This document shows positions 1 to 6,799 of a DNA stretch of 32,034 nt, one piece after another (position 1 is the stretch's first letter; every line of letters begins with the position of its first letter). The notes beneath the pieces were generated by a model that was not told the origin of the DNA, searched no databases, and was given only the letters and a program-made list of their open reading frames with translations. Source of the DNA: Paludibacter sp. (GTDB lineage: Bacteria; Bacteroidota; Bacteroidia; Bacteroidales; Paludibacteraceae); the NCBI GenBank assembly GCA_020049515.1, contig JAIFKQ010000154.1:1-32034 (forward strand), written 5' to 3'. The position numbers were made by a program, and so were the translations under genes.

Positions 1-639
1 GTCTCCCAGCAAGTCATAAGACATTCTATGATAAATGGTTACACCATTGGCCCGTATAGCTTCCCGATGTTTAATAGTTGGGTATGCTTTATTTTGCGCC
101 CAATTGTAACATGGAAACGCTACGTGTAATTGCTGCATAATTTCGTCCCTATGTGTTTTTGCAAGTACCGATGCAGCAGCAATAGATAGGTATTTGCTAT
201 CTCCTTTTACGATGGTTTGATGCGGAATATCGTTGTAAGTCTTAAATTTATTGCCATCCACAATAATATATTCGGGTTTTAATTGCAGTTTATCCACCGC
301 CCTGTGCATTGCCAAAATAGATGCATTCAAAATGTTGATTTTATCAATTTCTTTATTGTCAACCTCCGCCACAGCCCATGCCAGAGCCTCTCTCTCTATG
401 ATTGGACGCAAAATTTCCCTTTCTTTTTCAGTCAATTGCTTGGAATCGTTCAGCATATCGCAGGTAAAATCAGGCGGTAAAATAACCGCAGCAGCCACTA
501 CCGGGCCAGCCAAACAACCCCTTCCAGCCTCATCGCAGCCACATTCCAATATAAAGCTAGAATAATTAGCTAACAAGACTGATTTTTTATCTTTGAGCTC
601 AGAAGGCTCGCTACTTGCGGTAGATGTGGAATTTTTCAT
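1..639 (-). CDS. rnhB: Ribonuclease HII, 3' end cut by window edge
   Basis: The reverse strand is open from an ATG at 639 to the window edge, 213 residues without a stop. RNase HII cleaves the RNA strand of RNA/DNA hybrids and removes single ribonucleotides from DNA. Seen: the signature DEAGRG at residues 36-41 followed by [12 protein letters not shown], then NDSKQL at 64-69, IVDGN with Asp128, the [13 protein letters not shown] block at 145-161, and Asp165. These supply the acidic active-site residues known for the family. The first 30 residues are a Ser/Thr/Lys-rich extension of low conservation. Only the last few residues should lie beyond position 1. A promoter-like TATCTTTG lies about 90 nt upstream on the same strand. 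Confidence 0.95.
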   Translation of the reverse strand, partial: MKNSTSTASSEPSELKDKKSVLLANYSSFILECGCDEAGRGCLAGPVVAAAVILPPDFTCDMLNDSKQLTEKEREILRPIIEREALAWAVAEVDNKEIDKINILNASILAMHRAVDKLQLKPEYIIVDGNKFKTYNDIPHQTIVKGDSKYLSIAAASVLAKTHRDEIMQQLHVAFPCYNWAQNKAYPTIKHREAIRANGVTIYHRMSYDLLGD

Positions 640-728
640 ATCAATAAATTTACTATTAATTTCAAATACAGGCAATTACATCAATTCCGTGAAAATACGA
701 TAAAGAAAAGATTTTTAAAACACAAATA

Positions 729-736
729 CAAAGATA
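729..736 (-). promoter_or_regulatory. -7 promoter element for rnhB
   Basis: On the reverse strand this reads TATCTTTG, an exact match to the Bacteroidota -7 consensus TAnnTTTG. It would start transcription near 722, giving an rnhB leader of about 83 nt. No clear -33 element is seen. Confidence 0.5.
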
Positions 737-854
737 CAATTTTCATCAAAGAAAGTATCCACAAACAACCTGCAATTCAATTTCAATAAATCCCACAATT
801 TACACTCTACTTATTTGTTTCTAAGAAATAAGATAAAAACCGCTTTGCTTTTAT

Positions 855-862
855 TACTTTTG
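855..862 (+). promoter_or_regulatory. Possible -7 promoter element upstream of fmt
   Basis: TACTTTTG matches TAnnTTTG exactly, but no TTG lies at the expected spacing and the distance to the fmt start (about 270 nt) is long. It is the only exact match in the gap on this strand that I noticed. Confidence 0.3.
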
Positions 863-1141
863 CAGTTCAATTTAGAGCAATAAATCCTTAAGTGCGGGAT
901 GATTTATTAAAAACAACTGAGAATTAGTATTATCATCCTTCAAAAAAAAGGATAGATTTGGAGAAAAGGACAGATTAACAATTCGGCATTTTACTTTTTT
1001 TCGCGAAAGATTTGATAGGCAAATTCGGGAAATTAACGAACAAATTAATGAGTTAAAGTGAGAAGTGAGCCATATCTGCGCAACCAAAACACTACAGAAC
1101 ACAATAAACTAATAAGGTAATCATTGAATAATAAAACTACT

Positions 1142-2077
1142 ATGCGAATAATTTTTATGGGTACGCCCGATTTTGCAGTGGAAAGCCTCAAAGTATTGGT
1201 AGAAAATAATTATGAAATAGTAGGTGTAGTAACCATGCCCGACAAACCTGCTGGACGGGGTCATAAAATACAATTTTCGCCCATTAAAGAATATGCTTTA
1301 GCCCAAAATTTGAACATTTTACAACCGGAGAAACTAAAAGATGAGGATTTTTTGGCAGAATTGCAGCAGCTTAAAGCCGATTTGCAAATTGTAGTAGCGT
1401 TCAGAATGTTGCCAGAAGTGGTTTGGAACATGCCTCAATATGGAACATTTAATCTACACGCATCATTGTTACCCCAATATAGGGGCGCAGCACCCATCAA
1501 CTGGGCAATAATAAATGGAGAACAAGAAACAGGAGCAACCACCTTCTTTTTGACACATGAGATTGATACTGGAAAAATTATTCTGCAAGAAAAATTAAGT
1601 ATCGCAGAAAACGAAAATGCTGGAAGTGTGCATGATAGATTGATGATGATGGGTGCAAAACTTGTAAAAAAAACAGTGGAATTATTGCAAGAAGGAAAAT
1701 TGGAAGCCAAAGATCAATTGGAATTTGCAAATGCCGAATTGGTGTTAAAGTCTGCTCCCAAACTATACAAAGAAACCTGCAAAATTGACTTTTCGAGCAA
1801 TGTGAATGATGTACATAACTTTGTTCGTGGACTTTCGCCTCACCCTGCTGCCTGGGCCGAAATTTATTTTCCAAATCAAGAAGATATGCAAACGATTAAG
1901 ATATACGAAACTGAAAAAGAAATAGTTAATCACGATATTGAAATAGGCAAAGTTGTAACAGATGGCAAAAAACAGGCAAAAATAGCCTTGAAAGATGGAT
2001 TCATACACTTAAAATCGGTACAAATTGCGGGCAAAAAAAGGATGGATATTGGAGAATTACTTCGAGGTATGAGATGA
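1142..2077 (+). CDS. fmt: Methionyl-tRNA formyltransferase
   Basis: Transfers a formyl group from 10-formyl-tetrahydrofolate to methionyl-initiator tRNA, giving the initiator used by bacterial ribosomes. Seen: N-terminal FMGTPDFA, the catalytic block NLHASLLPQYRGAAPIN with Asn104, His106 and Ser108, and EIDTG with Asp142; Asn, His and Asp form the family's active site. The C-terminal OB-like domain follows from about residue 205. At 311 aa it is the usual length (E. coli about 315). I chose the ATG at 1142 because the conserved MRIIFMGTPDF begins there. An in-frame TTG at 1124, with AAGG six bases before it, would add six poorly conserved residues and is a weaker alternative. Confidence 0.96.
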   Translation: MRIIFMGTPDFAVESLKVLVENNYEIVGVVTMPDKPAGRGHKIQFSPIKEYALAQNLNILQPEKLKDEDFLAELQQLKADLQIVVAFRMLPEVVWNMPQYGTFNLHASLLPQYRGAAPINWAIINGEQETGATTFFLTHEIDTGKIILQEKLSIAENENAGSVHDRLMMMGAKLVKKTVELLQEGKLEAKDQLEFANAELVLKSAPKLYKETCKIDFSSNVNDVHNFVRGLSPHPAAWAEIYFPNQEDMQTIKIYETEKEIVNHDIEIGKVVTDGKKQAKIALKDGFIHLKSVQIAGKKRMDIGELLRGMR

Positions 2078-2301
2078 AGTGAGTAGGGCGTAGCAACCTT
2101 TTGCTATGTTAATTTGAAAACTCGGTGCAGCAATAACTTAATTAGTAATCAATACGTCATATACTGCTTAACATAAACCGAGTAAAAGAAGTATTACAAA
2201 ATTTGCAAAGCCAAAGAATTTAGGTTGGCAATTTAATTCACCAGTTGGATTTTAAGAGCCGTTTTTGCATTTAAGAATAAAGTATAAAAACTCAGAATAG
2301 A

Positions 2302-3378
2302 ATGAAATTTAAAAAGATAGCTGTAAAAATTGGCAGTAACGTGTTGACTCGTGCAGATGGCACATTGGACATTACGCGCATGTCGGGCTTGGTGGATCAA
2401 ATTGCCCAATTACACAAAAAAGGAGTAGAAATAGTATTAATATCCTCTGGCGCAGTAGCTTCGGGCCGTAGCGTGTTGGGTATCAACAAAAAGATGGATG
2501 TGGTAGATCAGAGGCAGCTTTACTCTGCAGTAGGCCAGGCAAAGCTTATCAATCATTATTGGGATTTATTTCGCGAACATGGCATCACTGTAGGCCAGGT
2601 ACTGACTACCAAAGAAAATTTCAGCAGCCGCCGACACTACCTCAACCAGCGCAACTGCATGCAGGTAATGCTCGAAAATAAGGTTATTCCCGTTGTAAAT
2701 GAGAATGATACCGTTTCGGTTTCGGAGCTTATGTTTACGGACAACGACGAGCTCTCTGGTTTGATAGCCTCCATGATGGACATGCAAGCCTTGATAATAC
2801 TGAGCAACATCGACGGCATTTACAATGGCTCACCTGCAAATCCCGATTCAAAAGTTATTCGTAAAATAGAAAAAGGACAGGATATATCGGATTTTATTCA
2901 GAGCTCCAAATCTACCTTTGGACGTGGTGGAATGCTTACCAAAACCACCATTGCCCGTAAAATTGCCGATCAAGGCATAGATGTATTTATTGCCAATGGC
3001 AAAAAGGACGGCATTCTTTTGCAGCTCCTCGACAAAAAAAGCGAAGTAATATGCACCCGTTTTGTGGCTTCGAGTGGGGATGTGTCGAGCGTAAAGAAAT
3101 GGATTGCTCACAGTCAGGGCTTTGCTAAGGGCGAAATACATGTAAACGAAAATGCAGCCATTGCTTTAACGGGCGAAAAAGCTGTAAGCCTATTACCGAT
3201 TGGTGCTACATTAATTGTGGGAGAATTTGAAAAGGACGACATTGTGAAAATCATTGACCAAAATGGCCGTGAACTTGGAGTAGGAAAAGTGCAGTACGAC
3301 AGCGCTAAAGCACGTGAAATGCTAGGCAAGAAAAATCAAAAACCGTTGGTACATTGCGACTATTTGTATTTGGAATAA
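2302..3378 (+). CDS. proB: Glutamate 5-kinase with PUA domain
   Basis: Phosphorylates the gamma-carboxyl of glutamate with ATP, the first step of proline synthesis. Seen: amino-acid kinase start VKIGSNVLT, the nucleotide/substrate loop VLISSGAVASGR, NENDTVS and TDNDELSG, and FGRGGMLTK, all in family order. Residues from about 270 to 350 (GEIHVNENAAIAL...LGVGK) form the C-terminal PUA domain found in the long ProB form. At 358 aa it is complete. proA, often its partner, is not adjacent: the next gene is convergent and the upstream gap of 224 nt suggests independent transcription. The start ATG is the only sensible one, since conservation begins at residue 3. Confidence 0.95.
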   Translation: MKFKKIAVKIGSNVLTRADGTLDITRMSGLVDQIAQLHKKGVEIVLISSGAVASGRSVLGINKKMDVVDQRQLYSAVGQAKLINHYWDLFREHGITVGQVLTTKENFSSRRHYLNQRNCMQVMLENKVIPVVNENDTVSVSELMFTDNDELSGLIASMMDMQALIILSNIDGIYNGSPANPDSKVIRKIEKGQDISDFIQSSKSTFGRGGMLTKTTIARKIADQGIDVFIANGKKDGILLQLLDKKSEVICTRFVASSGDVSSVKKWIAHSQGFAKGEIHVNENAAIALTGEKAVSLLPIGATLIVGEFEKDDIVKIIDQNGRELGVGKVQYDSAKAREMLGKKNQKPLVHCDYLYLE

Positions 3379-3408
3379 CCATATAAAAGTTACGACCCAA
3401 TCAAAACA

Positions 3409-3450
3409 AAAAAAAAGGAAGAAAACCAACGGTTCTATTCCTTTTCTTTA
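3409..3450. terminator. Bidirectional terminator between proB and the SPOR gene
   Basis: An A-rich arm with GGAA and AACC faces GGTT and TTCC followed by a T-rich arm. The AACC/GGTT stem has a three-base loop, with two mismatches lower down. The A-tract and T-tract on opposite sides suit both converging genes. Confidence 0.6.
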
Positions 3451-3467
3451 TAAAAGTCATTATTTTT

Positions 3468-3950
3468 CTATTTTTGCATCAAAACCCATGATCCAGGGAA
3501 ACGAGTTTCTATTTCTTTGATACGATCACGCGCTTGGTTATAATCGTTGAACGAAGCGATAAGTACGCGAAACATAGCTAGTTCGTTAACAACAACGATA
3601 GACTTATTACCCTCAGCATTTAATGTTGACTGCAAGCCTTTTGCATTTTCCCTTTTCGAAAAACTGCCTACAACTACATGGTATTTGGATTTGAAAGCCT
3701 CGGTATTAGTTTCACCATCGGCCAAACTAAAACTTTCATTGCGTGTTACCTCATTTTCGTTTGCATTGGCAGTATTAGCAACACCTCCCGATGGAGTTAC
3801 AGTAGTAGTAGTAGTAGTAGTAGCGGTAGCTGCAGTAGCTTCAATATTAGCACCAGCAGGTACTTCTACAATTTTTTGTTTTGTTTTACAAGCTGAAAAA
3901 GCTACCATAACTACTGCTAGTGCAATAATTAATCTAAATGTTCTGTTCAT
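3468..3950 (-). CDS. SPOR-domain lipoprotein
   Basis: 160 aa. A signal peptide with a lipobox ending FSAC (Cys21) predicts a lipidated envelope protein. Residues about 35-80 are a low-complexity Ala/Thr/Asn linker, including a run of seven threonines encoded by a trinucleotide microsatellite. Residues about 88-160 (YHVVVGSFSKRENAKGL...YRVLIASF-like spacing...PGSWVL) match a SPOR domain, a fold known to bind denuded peptidoglycan glycan strands, often at division sites. It is a single-gene unit, convergent with proB. The specific role is inferred from the domain only; no symbol is justified. Confidence 0.85.
   Translation of the reverse strand: MNRTFRLIIALAVVMVAFSACKTKQKIVEVPAGANIEATAATATTTTTTTVTPSGGVANTANANENEVTRNESFSLADGETNTEAFKSKYHVVVGSFSKRENAKGLQSTLNAEGNKSIVVVNELAMFRVLIASFNDYNQARDRIKEIETRFPGSWVLMQK
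3801..3823. repeat. AGT trinucleotide microsatellite in the SPOR gene
   Basis: About 7.7 perfect AGT units in the plus strand, read as ACT (Thr) codons in the reverse-strand gene. Length change in whole units would alter the number of threonines without a frameshift. Confidence 0.9.
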
Positions 3951-4165
3951 AAGCGTATTTGTTTAGTTTTTTATTAATTTCGATGTCAATTTTTCGTATT
4001 TAGTCTAAGAGAGTACAAAGATGAAAAGAAAATTGTTGTAAACCAAATCTGTGGAATAATTTTCTAAAAAAAAAATGATTTCTTGAAACAAAATGACCGA
4101 AAATAACGTTTAGGAATTTATAAAGCAGTAATCAAATTAATAATAACATATTAAATAGCAAAATC

Positions 4166-4741
4166 ATGAAATTTTCATTGCCAGAATTACCTTATGCACA
4201 CAATGCATTAGAGCCAATTATTAGCGAGCAAACAATTGCTTTCCATTACGGAAAACACCACTTAACCTATGTAAATAACTTGAATGGTCTAGTGGTAGGC
4301 ACAGAGTTTGAAAATGCAGATCTTGACACCATTGTAAAAAAATCTGAAGGTCCAATTTTCAACAATGCTGCTCAGATTTGGAATCACAACTTTTATTTCT
4401 TGTCGTTAACACCTAACAAAGGAAGTAAGCCATCAGAAAGTCTTGCAAAAGCAATAGATGCAGCTTGGGGTTCGCTAGAGGCATTTAAAGAAGAGTTCAA
4501 CAAAGCTACAGTTTCTGTGTTTGGCGCAGGTTGGGGCTGGTTAGTGAAAGACGTTGATGGAAAATTATCTATTGTAAAAGAAAGTAATGCCGGAAATCCA
4601 ATTACCCGCGGCCTAACTCCTTTATTGACGTTTGATGTTTGGGAACATGCATATTATATTGATTATCAAAACCGCCGTGCCGACTATGTAGCAGCCTTGT
4701 GGGATTTGGTAGATTGGAACGTTGTTTCTGAACGCTATTAA
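4166..4741 (+). CDS. sodB: Superoxide dismutase, iron type
   Basis: Converts superoxide to oxygen and hydrogen peroxide in the cytoplasm. The four metal ligands are visible: His27 (FHYGKHH), His74 (IWNHNFYF), Asp157 and His161 (FDVWEHAYYIDY). Gln70 in NNAAQIWNH and the later SNAGNP are the pattern of iron enzymes; manganese enzymes carry Gly at the first site and Gln at the second. Metal preference is therefore inferred as iron, though some Bacteroidota enzymes accept either. At 191 aa it is full length and has no signal peptide. It is flanked by its own terminator, so it is probably monocistronic. Confidence 0.93.
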   Translation: MKFSLPELPYAHNALEPIISEQTIAFHYGKHHLTYVNNLNGLVVGTEFENADLDTIVKKSEGPIFNNAAQIWNHNFYFLSLTPNKGSKPSESLAKAIDAAWGSLEAFKEEFNKATVSVFGAGWGWLVKDVDGKLSIVKESNAGNPITRGLTPLLTFDVWEHAYYIDYQNRRADYVAALWDLVDWNVVSERY

Positions 4742-4758
4742 ATAAAACCCATTTATAC

Positions 4759-4794
4759 AAACCGTCTTGATTAATTTCAAGGCGGTTTTTTTTT
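4759..4794 (+). terminator. Rho-independent terminator of sod
   Basis: Stem AACCGTCTTGA / TCAAGGCGGTT (one G-T pair) with a six-base loop, followed by nine T residues. It starts 17 nt after the sod stop codon. Confidence 0.9.
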
Positions 4795-4917
4795 GTAATT
4801 GAGTGAATATAATTCAATGAAACTTTCTAAACAAATAAAATGGTGTTAATAAAGACATCGAAATATTCATTATACTAAAAAATGACTATGGTTTATAGGG
4901 TTTTCTAGTAAAAAAAT

Positions 4918-4925
4918 TATCTTTG
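4918..4925 (+). promoter_or_regulatory. -7 promoter element
   Basis: TATCTTTG, an exact match to TAnnTTTG, about 65 nt upstream of the small membrane protein gene. It probably drives that gene and the OmpH-like gene after it. Confidence 0.55.
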
Positions 4926-4990
4926 CAGTCTATTCCATTTATTATTCTCATCTACATATAATTGTACTCTAAAATTACTAAATTAGAATA

Positions 4991-5224
4991 ATGCTTTACA
5001 CTATAATCATATCCTCTGTTTTACTTCTAGCCGCAGTATTGATGTTAGGTGTGCAAGTTTTTTTTGTAAAGGGAGGCAAATTTCCAAACATTCACATTGG
5101 TGGCATTCAGGCACTCAAAGACAAAGGAGTAAACTGTGCTACTACCCAGGATCGCGATGCTAGAAAAAAGTCGAAAAGGATGAATACGAATGAATTGAAA
5201 AATGAAATTACTGATAATTATTAA
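4991..5224 (+). CDS. Small membrane-anchored protein, function unknown
   Basis: 77 aa. One hydrophobic segment at residues 3-26 is followed by the compact block FFVKGGKFPNIHIGG, then NCATTQDRDARKK and a charged tail. The FP-N/T-HIGG and CATxQDR pattern looks like a short family I recall from other Bacteroidota, but I cannot name it. The gene is preceded by an exact -7 element and followed after 15 nt by the anchored OmpH-like gene, so the two are likely co-transcribed. This favours an envelope role, which is inference. Confidence 0.7.
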   Translation: MLYTIIISSVLLLAAVLMLGVQVFFVKGGKFPNIHIGGIQALKDKGVNCATTQDRDARKKSKRMNTNELKNEITDNY

Positions 5225-5239
5225 TTGAAAAAAAACTGA

Positions 5240-5845
5240 ATGAAAAACGCCTCACTCATTATTAACGCCATTTTGGCCGTAGCTGTAATTATTCTATTTT
5301 GGCTGGTATTATCTAACAAAACGAATAGCAATGTAAAGCAACTAGTTACAGGCAAAAATGCTATAACAAAAGGTAAATTACCGATAGCATACGTCAATAT
5401 AGACTCGCTATTATTGAACTACCAATTTGCTAAAGATGCTAATGAATCATTAATAAAAAAGCAAGAAGACTCTCGCCTAACTATTAATACCCGCGCCCGT
5501 CAATTGCAAACCGAAATGGGCGAATTTCAACGGAAACTAGAAAATAATGCATTTTTAAGCCGAGAACGTGCAGAACAAGAACAACTTAGGCTGCAGAATA
5601 AGCAAAAAGAGCTGCAGGAAATGGATGGCAAATTAAGTCAACAATTGATGCAAGTTCAACAAAAAATGAGTGAACAACTTCGTGATACCATTAATGTTTT
5701 TATGAAGGAATATAACAAAGACAACAAATACGAAATGATTATTAGCAATACTTCCAGTGATAATATTTTGTATGCAAGTAAAGGTTATGACATTACCGAA
5801 GAAGTTACCAATATGCTGAACAAGAGATGCATAACTAAGAAATAA
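5240..5845 (+). CDS. OmpH/Skp-like periplasmic protein with N-terminal membrane anchor
   Basis: 201 aa. Residues about 5-25 are a transmembrane anchor rather than a cleaved signal. AYVNIDSLLLNY at about 49-60 is the typical start of OmpH/Skp proteins, followed by a long Gln/Glu/Arg-rich coiled coil (about 65-160) and a short C-terminal globular part (YEMIISNTSSDNILYASKGYDIT). Skp proteins hold unfolded outer-membrane proteins in the periplasm. Whether this anchored version is a chaperone is inferred. It ends at a strong bidirectional terminator. Confidence 0.8.
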   Translation: MKNASLIINAILAVAVIILFWLVLSNKTNSNVKQLVTGKNAITKGKLPIAYVNIDSLLLNYQFAKDANESLIKKQEDSRLTINTRARQLQTEMGEFQRKLENNAFLSRERAEQEQLRLQNKQKELQEMDGKLSQQLMQVQQKMSEQLRDTINVFMKEYNKDNKYEMIISNTSSDNILYASKGYDITEEVTNMLNKRCITKK

Positions 5846-5892
5846 AAAAAAAAGTGTAATGCTCAAACGAACTGAGATTACACTTTTTTTTT
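5844..5892. terminator. Bidirectional terminator
   Basis: A-tract, then AAAGTGTAAT paired with ATTACACTTT around a small inner GCTCA/CTGAG stem, then a T-tract. It sits between two converging genes. Confidence 0.9.
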
Positions 5893-5934
5893 GACTCTAA
5901 TCGGAAATTATTCACTAAACAAAGTCCCAATTTT

Positions 5935-6261
5935 TCATTCCCCTCTAAACGACAAAGCGAAAGAAGATAACGCATAAATGAGTACTGCCAGCACCCAAAG
6001 TGTAGAATTGGTAAACATAAAATATGCTGCCAATGCTAGCAAAAGACTTGTAAAAAAGGCAATACGACTCAATCGCTGCTGGCGCATATCGGCTTTATCT
6101 GTTTTCCAAGCCTGCAAAAACTGATTATAAACAAGAAAAGCAGCTCCAAAAGAGAAAATATAGGGCGCACCAACTAGGTCTAATAATTGAGCAACTGCAC
6201 CAATTATAGTGACGGTTCCGCCACTTATAAATAAAATTTTTGAGGGTTGCTTTAGCATCAT
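5935..6261 (-). CDS. Small multi-pass membrane protein, function unknown
   Basis: 108 aa, mostly hydrophobic, with about four membrane segments (near residues 8-25, 33-50, 68-82 and 86-104) joined by a basic loop (WKTDKADMRQQRLSR). I do not recognise the family. Its ATG overlaps the stop codon of the DivIC gene (ATGA overlap of 4 nt), which predicts translational coupling. An ATG three bases later is an equal alternative start. Confidence 0.7.
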   Translation of the reverse strand: MMLKQPSKILFISGGTVTIIGAVAQLLDLVGAPYIFSFGAAFLVYNQFLQAWKTDKADMRQQRLSRIAFFTSLLLALAAYFMFTNSTLWVLAVLIYALSSFALSFRGE

Positions 6262-6563
6262 TCTTTTATAATAAAAATATCTTCGTCTTTGTTTTTCATA
6301 TTATATTTTTCGCGGGCAAATTTCTCTATATTTTCCTTGCTCGACTCTAATTCAATCTTCTTTTCCTTTGTTGCTTTTATTTCATCTTTATAGTACTTCA
6401 ATTCTTCTTCCATCAAGCTAATTCGGTTGTATGATTCCCAGCGACGGATTAAACTATGCTGGTCGAAAAAAGTGACCAACACCATAAATGTCGAAATTAC
6501 AAGTATATACTTATTAAAAAGTACATATTTAGACTTCTTTAATATATTCCAAAAGTTAGACAT
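6258..6563 (-). CDS. divIC: Septum formation initiator, DivIC/FtsB family
   Basis: 101 aa from the ATG at 6563. It has the small bitopic layout of DivIC/FtsB: a short cytoplasmic N-terminus, a membrane span at about 17-34, a coiled coil (residues about 42-85: SLMEEELKYYKDEIKATKEKKIELESSKENIE), then KFAREKYNMKNKDEDIFII, the typical end of the family. These proteins form part of the divisome core with FtsL and FtsQ. A longer reading from 6602 would add a cysteine-rich stretch with no resemblance to the family, so I reject it. It is translationally coupled to the downstream membrane protein. Confidence 0.85.
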   Translation of the reverse strand: MSNFWNILKKSKYVLFNKYILVISTFMVLVTFFDQHSLIRRWESYNRISLMEEELKYYKDEIKATKEKKIELESSKENIEKFAREKYNMKNKDEDIFIIKE

Positions 6564-6684
6564 GACTAAATAAAAAATTAAACACAAATGGCAATAGCAC
6601 AATTATTTAAAACATCATGCAATTGCAACTTGAAATTACAACTTGTAGCACATAGTAGCACAGAACCAAAAACAAATAAGTTGA

Positions 6685-6692
6685 CAAAGGTA
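6685..6692 (-). promoter_or_regulatory. -7 promoter element for divIC
   Basis: Reverse strand reads TACCTTTG, an exact TAnnTTTG match, giving a leader of about 115 nt. It stands back-to-back with the dnaX promoter. Confidence 0.45.
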
Positions 6693-6762
6693 AACATTTT
6701 TCACGAACCATCTTTTTTTTTCAGAAATCTTTTTTTTATCAATACTGTACGTTTTATTTTAG

Positions 6763-6770
6763 TATATTTG
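6763..6770 (+). promoter_or_regulatory. -7 promoter element for dnaX
   Basis: TATATTTG, an exact match followed by C as often seen, 29 nt before the dnaX ATG. Predicted leader about 23 nt. Confidence 0.6.
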
Positions 6771-6799
6771 CACACAAAAAGCAGCACCCGATTTAGTAT

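Larger units (their letters stand above)
640..1141. other. Gene-free divergent region between rnhB and fmt
   Basis: Very AT-rich. It holds the rnhB promoter at 729-736 and, on the plus strand, TACTTTTG at 855-862, an exact -7 match that could drive fmt with a leader of about 270 nt. A short hairpin ATCCTT/AAGGAT lies near 935-953. A plus-strand frame from 921 to 1061 has no stop for 46 codons and ends in a charged, coiled-coil-like peptide, but it has no start codon. I see no convincing gene. Confidence 0.5.

Noticed and set aside
921-1061. Plus-strand open stretch of 46 codons ending in a charged helix-like peptide (FRERFDRQIREINEQINELK)
   Set aside because: It looks coding in composition and might be the end of a decayed gene, but there is no start codon, and the upstream frame has two stops within 25 bases. 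Not enough to call.
872-1102. Reverse-strand frame of 76 codons upstream of fmt
   Set aside because: Composition is unlike a Bacteroidota protein, there is no domain or promoter, and it lies in a divergent promoter region; treated as chance.
2119-2190. ACTCGGT/ACCGAGT inverted repeat in the fmt-proB gap
   Set aside because: Only 7 bp with a spacer of about 50 bases; no T-tract or other sign of function.
3547-3966. Plus-strand frame of 139 codons opposite the SPOR gene
   Set aside because: A shadow of the reverse-strand gene; its valine run comes from the microsatellite and the reverse strand has a signal peptide, lipobox and domain.
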